Source of the DNA: Erinaceus europaeus
Lineage: Eukaryota; Chordata; Mammalia; Eulipotyphla; Erinaceidae
Reading direction: 5' to 3'
Assembly: GCF_950295315.1 (NCBI RefSeq)
Contig: NC_080179.1
Location: forward strand, 74,388,261-74,452,260
Length of the DNA stretch: 64,000 bases
Part shown: positions 32,536 to 42,933 of the stretch, in pieces
How positions within the stretch are numbered: the stretch's first letter is position 1
Layout of the letters: every line of letters begins with the position of its first letter
Translations under genes and position numbers: made by a program
The notes under the pieces: generated by a model
What the model saw: only the letters and a program-made list of their open reading frames with translations
Told to the model about the DNA's origin: nothing
Database searches by the model: none

Positions 32536-33170
32536 GAACCACTACTTGGACCTGTGAGTTTCCAAACAAATCCTGTTTATACTCTGTGGGTTCTGTGGCA
32601 GTTATTCACTGTGTCTTCCAATTCAAATGTGGAAAGCCTCCCACTATAAGCCCCACCTCTAGCCCACTGGGTTGTAGATCTTCCCCCTGAGTTTCCCAGC
32701 CAGTTCTCTGCCCCCCAACGTCAGCATGGGGCCTCCTGGCTGCTGTTCCAGCCTCTGAGGGGCAGTAGCAATGGAGACTCACTATTGCATTTGGTAAGCC
32801 TTAGGGGAGTCCTCTCCTCCCCTCAGCAATCATTTTGTTGGTTAAAGAGGCTGGAGGTGGCACCTCAACTGGCAAACCGTGGGACAGTTACCAGCCACTC
32901 AGGAGCAGATATGGGCTTTAACCCCAGGAATATCTCCTTAGGTGCCTCTCTGTTCATGAGCCACACATGTTCGCACTCACTGGCGATTTGGTGGGTTCCC
33001 AAAGTAGTTCTAATCTTGTCTTGTTTCGGTCCCAGGTGATCTCCTTTGATATTCCTAATTGAGCAGGAAGAGGGGAGGAGAGGAGAGAAACACAGCTGCT
33101 GCTACTCTGTAGCCCCTCCTCCCTGGTTACATCTCTTCTAACGTGAGAAAGAGCCTAGGAGGCCTAAAAG
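32536..33170 (-). mobile_element. Probable L1 5'UTR
   Basis: GC-rich sequence directly upstream of L1 ORF1. It includes CAGCTGCTGCTACTCTGTAG, also found at 37.08 kb next to other L1 sequence, and TCTGAGGGGCAGTAGC, resembling the segment at 37.48 kb. The call rests on position and these shared words. Confidence 0.5.
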
Positions 33171-33236
33171 TGGTTGTTAGTCATCCACTAATAGTTTGGG
33201 GAAGACTGTGGTCTTGTTCTCAGAAAGGCCCATGGT

Positions 33237-33645
33237 CAATATTTGTTTGGCTTTGTATGTTAACTCTCTTTTCAGCCTCCAGGTCCCAGATGCCAGCATG
33301 ATGCCAACCAGACTTCCCTGGACAGACAACCCCACCAGTGTGTCCTGGAGCTCCGCTTCCCCAGAGCCATTCCCCACTAAGGAAAGAGAGAGACAGACTG
33401 GGAGTATGGATCGACCTGTCAATGCCCATGTTCAGCAGGGAAGCAATTACAGAAGCCAGACCTTCCACCTTCTGCATCCTACAATGACTTTGGTTCCATA
33501 CTTCTGGAGGGTTAAAGAATAGGAAAGCTATCAGGGGAGGGGATGGGATATAGAGTTCTGGTGGTGGGAGTGGAGTTTTATGGAGTTGTCTCCCTCTTAT
33601 CCTATGGTTTTGTCAATGTTTCCTTTTTATAAATAAAAAATTTTA
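33237..33645 (+). mobile_element. R1 copy 4, 5'-truncated
   Basis: Starts at TTGTTTGGCTTTGTATGTTA and ends in TTTTTATAAATAAAAAATTT. It includes TGTGTCCTGGAGCTCCGC, missing from the middle tandem unit at 12.7 kb. Confidence 0.85.
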
Positions 33646-33721
33646 AAAATCCATAGGAATACAAAGGAAGTCAGTAGATTGAAATCTAGTTATCAAACCA
33701 TTAAAAGGACAAACTTGCATT

Positions 33722-33962
33722 TCTTTTTCTTTTCTGGTAGGACTATCACTGGTGTTCAGAGCCTGAATGGCTCTGCTGTGTGAGATAGAGGGTGAGGGAT
33801 AAAGAGGGATAGGTAGGTAGAGTGAGAAGAAGAGACACACTGCTCTACCTTTCCTGAAGCTTCTATTCTGAAGGTGGTCCCATGTGGTGGTCCTGGGCTC
33901 TGACCCGGGTTCTTGAGCATGATAAGTGTGTTCTCTGTTGGTGGAGCCTCCTGCTGGCCCTT
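33722..33962 (-). mobile_element. SINE copy, diverged
   Basis: Reversed: TATCACTGGTGTTCAGAGCC block, GAAGAGACACACTGCTC, GCTCTGACCCGGGTTC, GGAGCCTCCTGCTGGCC. Confidence 0.65.
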
Positions 33963-34624
33963 AACTTGCGTTGTAATAGCACATGTGATTCTTCATGAAC
34001 ACATGCCACTGTGGTTCTGGTGAAGGTCATAAACCAGAGCCGTGACCAGGCAGAGAATATCAGGACATGTCTATAGCACCTGCCAGGTGAGCAACACACA
34101 AGCCATTTCCTTTTCTTCTTTCTTTCAGTTACTTCCGGACTGTGGTGGGGAATCCCCCCTCAGGGACTCAGAGCCTTCAGTCTAAACTGAGCAGGGGCAG
34201 CTTACTTTGCTTCCTCCTCTGACCCAGCAGACAGTCATCAGCTTACACTGGCTCTCAGGGCTTGGGCTTCAGCTATGTTTTCAGATTTCCCCCTTGGTTT
34301 GCAGGGAAACTGGAGCTGCCTCTGAGGCCTGGTGGCACCATTAATCATCCTGGGGCTCTGGGGCTGCTTGCCCAGTGGGCAGTCTGCTTTGTTGCTTGCC
34401 TTGCTTTCATTCCCAGTCCGGCCTCTGAATGAGAGGATTAGACAAATCCCAGTTACTCACTTCTGCACTGCATTCACACAGTCCTGGCCTCCCCTCCCTG
34501 CTCCCCTCCATAACCTCTCCCTCCCCCTTTCCCTTCCTTCATCTCCACACCCCCATCCCACCCCATGCTCCCAAGTGAAACCTGCAAGTTTCATTCTTCC
34601 TGGGGCATGAGTAGGGGGCAGGAC
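33963..34624. other. Single-copy-looking DNA, no gene found
   Basis: No exon or repeat recognised. Confidence 0.4.
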
Positions 34625-34681
<57 letters not shown>

Positions 34682-35234
34682 ACACCACACACACATACAC
34701 ACCACACCACACCACACACACACACCACACACACATACACTCACACACACACACTCACACACACACACACTCACTCACACACACACACACTCACATACCA
34801 CACACCACACACACACACACCACACACATACACACACCACACACACATACACACCACACCACACACACACCACATACACACACACTCACATACACTCACA
34901 CACACACACTCACACACACACACCACACACACACACACACACCACACACACACACACCCCACACACACACCACACACATACATACACCACACACACTCAC
35001 ACACACACACCACACACATACATACACCACAGACACACACACACCACACATACACACAAACACCACACACACACACCATACATACACACACACACGACAC
35101 ACATACACACACACTACACACACTCACACACCACACACATACACACACACCACACACATACACACACACCACACACACACCACACACACAGACATACACA
35201 CCACACATACACACACTACACACACTCACACACA
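34625..35234 (+). repeat. CA-rich satellite
   Basis: About 610 bases built from CA with CACACCACA, ACATACACA and CACTCACA variants, running straight into the assembly gap. The His/Thr and Cys/Val frames it produces are not genes. Confidence 0.97.
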
Positions 35235-35434
35235 NNNNNNNNNNNNNNNNNNNNNNNNNNNNNNNNNNNNNNNNNNNNNNNNNNNNNNNNNNNNNNNNNN
35301 NNNNNNNNNNNNNNNNNNNNNNNNNNNNNNNNNNNNNNNNNNNNNNNNNNNNNNNNNNNNNNNNNNNNNNNNNNNNNNNNNNNNNNNNNNNNNNNNNNNN
35401 NNNNNNNNNNNNNNNNNNNNNNNNNNNNNNNNNN
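35235..35434. other. Assembly gap, 200 N
   Basis: Exactly 200 unknown bases, a placeholder length. The true length of the array is unknown. Confidence 0.99.
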
Positions 35435-35632
35435 GTTTAAAAGGCTGAAGCTTGCTCTTTCTCTTCCTTCTGGTCTTACCATGTGACCAACAGGATGCTC
35501 TTTCTCTCTTTCTCTTTCTTTTTCTCTGTTTCTCTCTCCCTCTCATGCCCTAACATGTTTTATTTTCAATAAAGTTCAAAGTGACTGAAAATCATGGTCT
35601 CTCCTCAGTTCTTTGTTGAGAAAAATGCATGA
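35435..35632 (+). mobile_element. Possible 3' half of an LTR
   Basis: TTTAAAAGG, a CTTTCTCT stretch, a polyadenylation signal in TTTCAATAAAGTTC and an end at GCATGACA resemble R-U5 of an LTR. The 5' part would lie in the gap, so no TSD can be checked. Confidence 0.4.
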
Positions 35633-35694
35633 CAAATCTTTAGAATAGGGGACAGATGCTGTCCTCACTCCTCTTCCCTTTAACAGGTTTATTT

Positions 35695-36845
35695 TATATT
35701 TTTTAATTTTATTAGTGATTTAGTAATGATTGACAAGATCGTGGATAAGAGGGGTACAGCTCTGTACAATTCCCACCACCAGAGTTCTATATATCTCCTC
35801 CCTTCCACTGGAAGTTTCCCTATTCTTATTTTTTGTAAATTGGTTTATGTTTTTTGGATAAAGACAGCCAGAAATCAGAAGTGAAGGGGGAGTTAGAAGG
35901 GGAGAGAGACAAACAGAGACACCTGCAACAATGCTTAACCACTTGGAAAGCTTTGCCGCTTCAGGTGGGGGACTGGGGGCTTGAACCCAGGTCCCTATGC
36001 ACTGTAGCATGTAGGCTCAACTAGGTGCACCACCACTAGGCCCTGGAAGTTTCCCTATTCTTTACCCTTCTGGGAGTATGGACCAAAGGTCTTTATGGTT
36101 AGCAGAAGGTGGGAGTTCTGGCTTCTGTAATTGCTTCCCCACTGGACATGGGTGTTGACTGGTGGATCCACACCCCCAGCCTGTTTCTGTCTTTCCTAGT
36201 GGGGCAGGGCTCTGTAGAGGGGAGGTTCCAGGACACACTGGTGACATCATCTTCCCATAGAAGTCAGGTTGGTGTCATGGTAGCGTCTGTAACTTGGTGG
36301 CTGAAAAGGCATTAAGATATAAAGCAGAACAAATTATTTAATAATCAGGAGCCCAAAGGTAAGAGCAAAGCAGATGAGGTTTGGGACCTTCATATTGGAA
36401 GACGCTAGGAAGTCTATTTTAGGGGCCCATGACTTTACTAATGTTTGCCTGCGCCCAACAGCTGACATGCAGGTGGACTAAGAGTATTGTCTGGGAAGAT
36501 GGTGTCAGAGTTGGAAATAGGACTAGAAAGCTGGGTCAGGGGAGAGAGAACCTCCCAAATATGGGGGAGTATATAAATACTATTAACTGTAAACTCCATC
36601 CATCTGACCTAGGGTGCATGTTTATTCCTATTTAGCACAAAGTCTCTGTGTGACCTGTGAGTCCCTGTCAGTCTGAGCTCACAGTCCATGGTCACAGCTG
36701 GGAACATTCGAGGCTGCTCTCATTTCAGGACCTCTAGTGGCAGAGGTATGTTGACCCAAACTCCCTTCAGAGAGTGGGGCAGTTTTTACCACTGTTGTTC
36801 TGCTTTGAGGGCAAGGTCATGTAGAGGCCCACAAGAGGGTTTATT
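35695..36845 (-). mobile_element. R1 copy 5 with a SINE insertion
   Basis: The reversed R1 tail (ATTAGTGATTTAGTAATG, CCCACCACCAGAGTTC) continues after the SINE with TATTCTTTACCCTTCTGGG and the rest of the repeat. It is collinear with copy 1 for more than 700 bases. Confidence 0.85.
35828..36042 (-). mobile_element. SINE-B copy with 20-base TSD
   Basis: Reversed SINE-B (TAAAGACAGCCAGAAATCAG, GACACCTGCAACAATGC, GGGCTTGAACCCAGGTCCC). The host R1 bases 35808-35827 are repeated exactly at 36043-36062. Confidence 0.95.
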
Positions 36846-36849
36846 ATCT

Positions 36850-37035
36850 TTATTTACTTATTGGCTAGAGACAGCCAGAAATAAAGAGGGAAGGGGGAGT
36901 CAGAGAGGGAGAGGGAGAGAGAGAGACACCTGCAGTCCTGCTTCAACACTCGTGAAGCTTTCCCCCTGCAGGTGGGGACCGGGGACTTGAACCTGGGTCC
37001 TTGCACTCAACCATGTGAACCGTTGGCTGGCTCCT
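36850..37035 (-). mobile_element. SINE-B copy
   Basis: Reversed: GGCTAGAGACAGCCAGAAAT, GAGACACCTGCAGTCCTGC, CTGCAGGTGGGGACCGGGG, TGAACCTGGGTCCTTGC. Confidence 0.88.
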
Positions 37036-37039
37036 TTAT

Positions 37040-37530
37040 CTTTTTTTTTTTCATTGCTTTTCCTAGTTGACAGGGAGAGTGAAATGCAGCTGCTGCTACT
37101 TTATAGCCATGCCTCTGGAAACTCCCAGAAAGACACTTTTTATGCTTTCAATATTCATGTATTTATTAAGGGCTATCTTTGTGTCCCAGCACATGGGCAA
37201 TCCTTGAGAAATCTCATGTGCACTTGAAAAGAATGTATACTCTTTTTTTTGGGGGGGGGGTGAAATGTTCCAAATATATCTGTTATCTTTTTCTCATCTA
37301 TGGATTCATTTAAGGCTTTTGACTCCTTTGCTGTTGTGCCAGCAAGAGGTGCTGTGTCTAAGGTGTCTGATTTCCTTGTTTCTACATCTTGGTGGGGCAG
37401 GGGGGATTTTATCCTGTGTCACCAGGCTGGTTAATCTCTTTGATGTCAGTATAGGACCTTCCTGCTGTTATTCTAGTCTCTGAGGGTAACAGGGTGGGTG
37501 CAGGTGGGGGAGGGGTGTATGTGCCACTGA
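37040..37530 (-). mobile_element. L1 fragment (5'UTR and ORF2 pieces)
   Basis: GAAAAGAATGTATACTC and GTGAAATGTTCCAAATATA resemble reversed L1 ORF2 sequence. The following GC-rich part resembles the probable 5'UTR near 32.7 kb. The order suggests a rearranged copy. Confidence 0.5.
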
Positions 37531-37544
37531 GCTTCTTAAGTTTT

Positions 37545-37844
37545 TTTTTTTTTAATTTTTAAAAATATTTTATTTAATTTATTTATTCCCTTTTGTTGCC
37601 CTTGTTGTTTTATTGTGGTAGTTATTATTGTTGTTGTCGTCGCTGTTGGATAGGACAGAGAGAAATGGAGAGAGGAGGGGCAGACAGAGAGGGGGAGAGA
37701 CAGACAGACACCTGCAGACCTGCTTCACCGCCTGGGAAGCGACTCCCCTGCAGGTGGGGAGCCGGGGTTCGAACCGGGATCCTTATGCCGGTCCTTGCGC
37801 TTTGCGCCACCTGCGCTTAACCCGCTGCGCTACCGCCCGACTCC
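37545..37844 (-). mobile_element. SINE-A copy with 14-base TSD
   Basis: Complete reversed copy ending in CGCTGCGCTACCGCCCGACT. GCTTCTTAAGTTTT is repeated exactly at 37531-37544 and 37845-37858. Confidence 0.95.
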
Positions 37845-37858
37845 GCTTCTTAAGTTTT

Positions 37859-38045
37859 GAGACCTTTCCCCTCACTCCTGATCAGGCGTGCCTGTACCCA
37901 CTAGTGGCTAAATGAGTTACATAAGTAGTCACAGTGGTGGGGGAGGGGTGATTTTAACTTGAGTCAACGGGCCAGTCTGGATCTTTGATGTCCATATAGG
38001 GTCTCCCTCTGTGGGGTAACAAAATTAGAAATTTGGGCAGAGGGC
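37859..38045 (-). mobile_element. L1 5' fragment, continuation
   Basis: Contains CAGTCTGGATCTTTGATGTC, a relative of TTAATCTCTTTGATGTCAG at 37.43 kb. It is probably a duplicated piece of the same L1 5' region. Confidence 0.4.
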
Positions 38046-38127
38046 TGGGTGGTGGCGCAGTGGGTTAAAATGAGAAACTTAAGAAGTCATCGTTGTAAAT
38101 TGGTGAGTTTTTTAATATAATTCATTT

Positions 38128-38407
38128 TTTTAAATATGTATTTATTTCCTTTTGTTGCCCTAGTTATTTTATTGTAGTGATTGTTGTTATTATTGATGTC
38201 GTCGTCGTTGGCTAGGACAGAGAGAAACGGAGAGAGGAGGGGAAGACAGAGAGGAGGAGAGAAAGACAGACACCTGCAGACCTGCTTCACCGCCTGGGAA
38301 GCGACTCCCCTGCAGGTGGGGAGCCGGGGGCTCGAACCGGGATCCTGACGCCGGTCCCTGCGCTTTGCGCCACGTGCGCTTAACCTGCTGCGCTACAGCC
38401 CGACTCC
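38128..38407 (-). mobile_element. SINE-A copy, near consensus
   Basis: Reversed: CCTTTTGTTGCCCTAG, GAGGGGAAGACAGAGAGGAG, GGCTCGAACCGGGATCCTG, GCGCTACAGCCCGACTCCC. Confidence 0.92.
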
Positions 38408-38416
38408 CAGGTGAAT

Positions 38417-38438
38417 TCTTTCTTTCTTCCTTCCTTCC

Positions 38439-38484
<46 letters not shown>

Positions 38485-38544
38485 CCTCCCTCCCCCCTCC
38501 TCCCTCCCTCCCTCCTTTATTCCTTTCTTTCTTCCTTCCTTCCT

Positions 38545-38618
<74 letters not shown>

Positions 38619-38630
38619 TTCCTTTCCCCT
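38417..38630 (+). repeat. Pyrimidine array (CT)n, (CTTT)n
   Basis: TTCC units, then a long CT run, CCCTCC units and about 20 CTTT units. Confidence 0.95.
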
Positions 38631-38803
38631 GTCCCTCAGAACCTCCCCTAATGGCCAGGGTTTGTCATTTCCCATCTTTGTTTCCCAAACCCTGCCCCCA
38701 GCAGAGGTCTGGCTGAAAGGGCATTGCTTATGGACACCTCAACTGTTGAAGGATTTTTTCGCTGCTGCCCAAGGCCTGCCTGGATAATTGGCAATGCTTC
38801 TGG

Positions 38804-39650
38804 CATGTGTGTGTGTGTGTGTGTTATGTGTGTGTGTGTGTGTGTGAGTGTGTGTGTGTGTGAGTGTGTGTGTGTGAGTGTGTGAGTGTGTGTGTATGTG
38901 CCTGTGTGAGCGTGTTACATGTATGTATGTGTGTGTCTGTGTGAGTGTGTGTGTGTGAGTGTGTGTCTGTGTGTGTGTATCTGTGTGAGTGAGTGTGTGT
39001 GTGTCTGTGTGAGTGAGTGTGTGTCTGTGTGAGTGTGTTACGTGTGTGTATGTGTGTGTGTGTCTGTGTGAGTGTGTGTGTCTGTGTCTGTGTATGTGTG
39101 TGTGTGTCTGTGTGAGTATGTGTGTGTCTGTGTGTGTCTGTGTGAGTGTGTGTGTGAGTGTGTGTGTGAGTGTGTGTGTCTGTGTGAGTGTGTGTGTGAG
39201 TGTGTGTGTGTCTGTGTGAGTGTGTGTGTGTGAGTGTGTGTGTGTCTGTGTGAGTGAGTGTGTGTGTGTGTGAGTGAGTGTGTGTGTCTGTGTGAGTGTG
39301 TGTCTGTGTGAGTGTGTGTGTGTGTCTGTGTGAGTGTGTGTGTGAGTGTGTGTGAGTGTGTGTGTGTCTGTGTGAGTGTGTGTCTGTGTATGTGTGTGTG
39401 TCTGTGTGTGTCTGTGTGAGTATGTGTGTGTATGTGTCTGTGTGAGTGTGTGTGTGTGTGAGTGTGTGTGTGTGTGTGTGAGTGTGTGTCTGTGTGAGTG
39501 TGTTACGTGTGTGTATGTCTGTGTGAGTGTGTGTGTGTCTGTGCATGTGTGTGTCTGTGTGTGTGTGTGTCTGTGTGAGTGTGTATGTGTGTGTGTCTGT
39601 GTGAGTGTGTGTGTGTGTCTGTGTGAGTGTGTGTGTGTGTATGTTTGTAG
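38804..39650 (+). repeat. TG-rich satellite
   Basis: About 850 bases of GT with regular TGTGAGTG, GTGTCTGTG and GTTACGTGTGTATG variants that recur as a higher-order pattern. It is complementary in composition to the CA-rich array at 34.6 kb. Confidence 0.97.
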
Positions 39651-40799
39651 GTGGCCTTGGTTCAAACCAAGGATGAGAAGGCCCCATGTGACCAGCTTTC
39701 CCATGCAGTGTCTGAGTCCCTGGTGTAGAAGAGAGGGCTCTCACAAGATGGGATTCTGGGTTTTAGAGTCTGCCTAAGCGGCAGTAGCCCCTGGCCATCA
39801 AAATAGCTCACCTGCCTAGTATGCTACTTTGCCGTGTGTACCACCCAGGTTCAAGCCCAGCCTCCACTGCATTGGAAGAAGCCTAGATGCTGTGGTCTCT
39901 TTCATCCTTTCTACTCTCTCTGCTTCTCTGTGTCTGTCAAGAACAGAAGCATCAGCACGATGCCTCTGCCTGTAAGAGGAGAAGGCTTCTGAGCAGGCCT
40001 GGCACTGTGACTCTGTGACTTGGACCCTGACCATAGCTAGCATGGGGCTGGCACTTCCCAAATGTTTAATAAACAGTAGTGAGCCTCCTAATGATAGACT
40101 TCCTGCTGGTCAGAGGCGTCTGCCCCTCCTGCCTCCCATGTGCCAGCAGCTTCTGCTGAGGGCTCCTTCTGCCCCCTCACTCCCTCTTTCCAGCCCAGTG
40201 GCCACAGTCTTAGTTGACTGACACCTTGCCTAGGCCCCAAGGCCCTGCCATTGATGTGGGCAGACCCCCTCCCTCTTTCTTGAGTGGCATGTGTGTGACT
40301 CATTGCTCACCGGGCACCTAGGATGACCAGGATGTAGAACGGACCCCTTTCCTGCTGGAAGGCAGTGCTTTCTGGAATATTCAGAGTCAAAACCATCTCT
40401 GAGATAGGCGCGAGCTAGCAATTAGCCACAGTGCCTCTGCTAAGCTCAAGGCTGCTGGAATACATGTTAATTACTGAGTTCTTTGTGGATGCTGCTAAGG
40501 GGGCTGAAACCCATCTCCCTGACTCCTCCTGAGCAGGGCTTCCCTCAGAGACAGATGGAAGGGGATCACCACCAGGGCTTGCTGAGCTATCATTTACTTC
40601 TGACATTTCTGGAAAGCTGAGTTTGAAAGCTTCATTGTTAACCGAGACAGAAAGCAGCCCTTTTAACTGAAGTGAACTGTCCTCCAGTTGATCCATCCTT
40701 CAGGTATCCAGGGAAGGGAACATGTGGGGAGGTGACACGTGAAAGGAACGCCTGTGTGCCACCAAGCAGGGGCATACACACAGCTATGGGGCAAACATG
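39651..40799. other. Single-copy-looking DNA with one SINE-D
   Basis: A SINE-D copy in plus orientation lies at 39793-39945 (CACCCAGGTTCAAGCCCAGC, GCATTGGAAGAAGCC). The rest shows no exon. Confidence 0.5.
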
Positions 40800-40826
40800 A
40801 GACAGAGAGACAGCAGGCAGACAGAG

Positions 40827-40910
<84 letters not shown>

Positions 40911-41025
40911 GAAATGCCACTAAAGTAGCTCTCCCTCTGCTTCCATAGAGCTTCCCTTTTGGTGCCAGGGCTCTAACCTGAGCCATGTGCATGTCAGGGC
41001 CTGCGCCTTACTCTGTGAGCTCCAG
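40800..41025 (-). mobile_element. SINE-D copy with (CT)n(CA)n
   Basis: A (CT)n run at 40829-40871 passes into (CA)n at 40872-40908, then GGTGCCAGGGCTCTAACCTG and TCTGTGAGCTCCAGCC, a reversed SINE head. Confidence 0.6.
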
Positions 41026-41389
41026 CCAGCGACACAGATTGCCGTGAAAAATTTCCCATGGCTTATGACTTTGACTACCATTCCCAAAGGCTGCTAATTC
41101 AGTTCTCCCCTCCCCTTGTGCATGAGTATATTATTCCATTTCCCCAGACCAGGATCAGAGTCAGGCTGAGATTTGCCCAAGGATACAGAGGAAAGGGCAG
41201 CTGAGCCCAGGTATGTTTCAGCCACAGCTTTGAGTTCATAGTCCATGTGGTCCAGATGGAATTCCTATGACATGAGGGGCCTTACTGGGCAGTTGTTGGA
41301 AGTGTAAAGCTGTGAATACTGTGCCCTAGGACACTTAAATCCTTCTGTATCCCTTCCTCCCACCCTCCCTTCCCTTCTTGCTTTCACAT
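41026..41389. other. No gene; possible MIR
   Basis: GAGATTTGCCCAAGGATAC and the flanking bases resemble the conserved MIR core. Weak. Confidence 0.35.
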
Positions 41390-41555
41390 ATACTCTCTTT
41401 CACTCTTTCTCCAGAGAAAGAGAGGGAGAGATTGAGAGAGAGAGAGAGAGAGAAAATCAATTCACACAGCTGAAGCTTCCTTCAATGTGGTAGGGACCAG
41501 GCTTGAACCTGGGCAGTGCACATGGCAAAGCACTGCACTATACAAGTCAGCTGCC
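41390..41555 (-). mobile_element. SINE-D copy
   Basis: GAGAGAGAGAGAGAGAGAGA, CACAGCTGAAGCTTCCTTC, CAGGCTTGAACCTGGGC, GGCAAAGCACTGCACTATAC. Confidence 0.75.
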
Positions 41556-42904
41556 ACAGGCTTATTAAGGGGTCATTCTCCCCAGATCTGGAGATGTGTA
41601 CACACTGGTCTCGCCATGAGCACACTCCAGTCTTCCTTCCCTTCCATCCCTCTGTCTCTGTGTAGCCCTGTTTGCTGCAGGAAGAACTTACTGATTTTAT
41701 TTGTAGTTAACAGAACAGGGGTTTTAAAGGCTACAGCAGTGATGGAGTGAGCTTGGAAACTTGGGGGTCCTTGGGGGGCTGGGGAATGGGACTGCACAGT
41801 AATTAATCTAGCTGTGACAATGCCATTTTCTCTTTTGCTTCTCCAGTTCAAGGTATATGAGACAGACGATGGCTGCTGGGTAACCTCAGTGATGTTGGGT
41901 TGCTGATGAGGGGTGAAGCCATGGCGGGTGGTGAGAAGAAGTCCCCCAGAACAAAGTGTTATAGAGGGACAGAGTTATTTTAGGAATAGTCACCACGGGG
42001 GTGATGAGCAGGTGGGGAAAGAACTGACTGCCAAAAGGTGAGGTCTTCTGAATAAACAGAACCCCAGTGAGAAAGAGCTTGACGGGTATGTCCCCTCAGA
42101 ATCCATAACACACATTACTTGTAAGGGAAACAAAAAATATCAGACTTTATTGAAAAGATTCACTGACCAAGGTGGGAAAAGGTGGGCAATCTCTCAACCT
42201 CCCTTCCCCATTACTGCCCTTTTCCCTCTTACGTAACCTCTGCCTCTTCCATGTGCGTGCAGGGCTCTGTGGTTTCAGAGTTGTGTTCTAAAAGCTCACC
42301 CGCACAGCCAGGCATTACCTGCTGCTCCTTTTCAGTCAGGCCTACACAGGATATACAGAGTGTTTTTTTCATCTTTCACCAAGGCGTGCCTGTAGGCTTA
42401 GACTTAGCTGGTTGTTTTCTAGAAATATCAGTGAGGTACACACCAAAAAGAGTTCCTTTCCTGATAATACTTTTGACTCCTTCTTGTGAGAATATGAGTT
42501 TTGGGGGCCACATTCTTTCACGTTTCTCAAGAATCCTTTTCTCTGTCTTATCTTGATATAGAGTTGAAGGTGGGGGAAGGGGTCTCTTTGTCAACACTTC
42601 CCGTTAGGGTGTCTCCTAGAACTCCAAGCCTATGGCATTACATTGGGGAGTTTTTGGCCACATGGCCATTCTCTGATTCACAGGTACCCAGTTATACTGT
42701 TTTATGATTCTCTGGAAAGGATACCAGCCAGGCCAAGGACATATAATTATTAATTTTATACCATAGCATCCAGATTTTCCTTCTAGATTCCCCCACCCTT
42801 CTAGCATGTCTATAACTGCAGCTCAGTAAGTCATTTCTCTTCATTCCATCTGGTTGGATCCTGAGTGACGCAGCCTGTAGAAACAGTAGGCTTTCATATC
42901 AGGT
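41556..42904. other. Single-copy-looking DNA, no gene found
   Basis: Open frames up to 124 codons have no recognised product. Confidence 0.4.
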
Positions 42905-42933
42905 AGGTGTGTGTGTGTGTGTGTGTGTGTGTT
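42905..42933 (+). repeat. (GT)n microsatellite
   Basis: About 13 GT units. Confidence 0.95.

Larger units (their letters stand above)
28797..33170 (-). mobile_element. L1 LINE, long but rearranged
   Basis: It reads on the minus strand from a likely 5'UTR (32536-33170) through ORF1 remnants and ORF2 to the ORF2 C-terminus (28797-29429). The 3'UTR is absent. The endonuclease part of ORF2 is missing, a segment of about 185 bases is inverted (29430-29650), a 40-base repeat is duplicated (28938-29014), a Vingi copy is inserted at 30007 and a SINE-C at 32441. The element is dead. Confidence 0.85.

Noticed and set aside
34565..35440. Open frame of 291 codons rich in His and Thr
   Set aside because: It lies entirely on the CA satellite and the N gap; composition and length follow from the repeat.
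35435..35632. Complete LTR beside the gap
   Set aside because: The 5' end and TSD would be in the N stretch, so it is listed only as a possible partial LTR.
38739..39744. Open frames of more than 300 codons on the minus strand
   Set aside because: They are translations of the TG/CA satellite in several frames at once.
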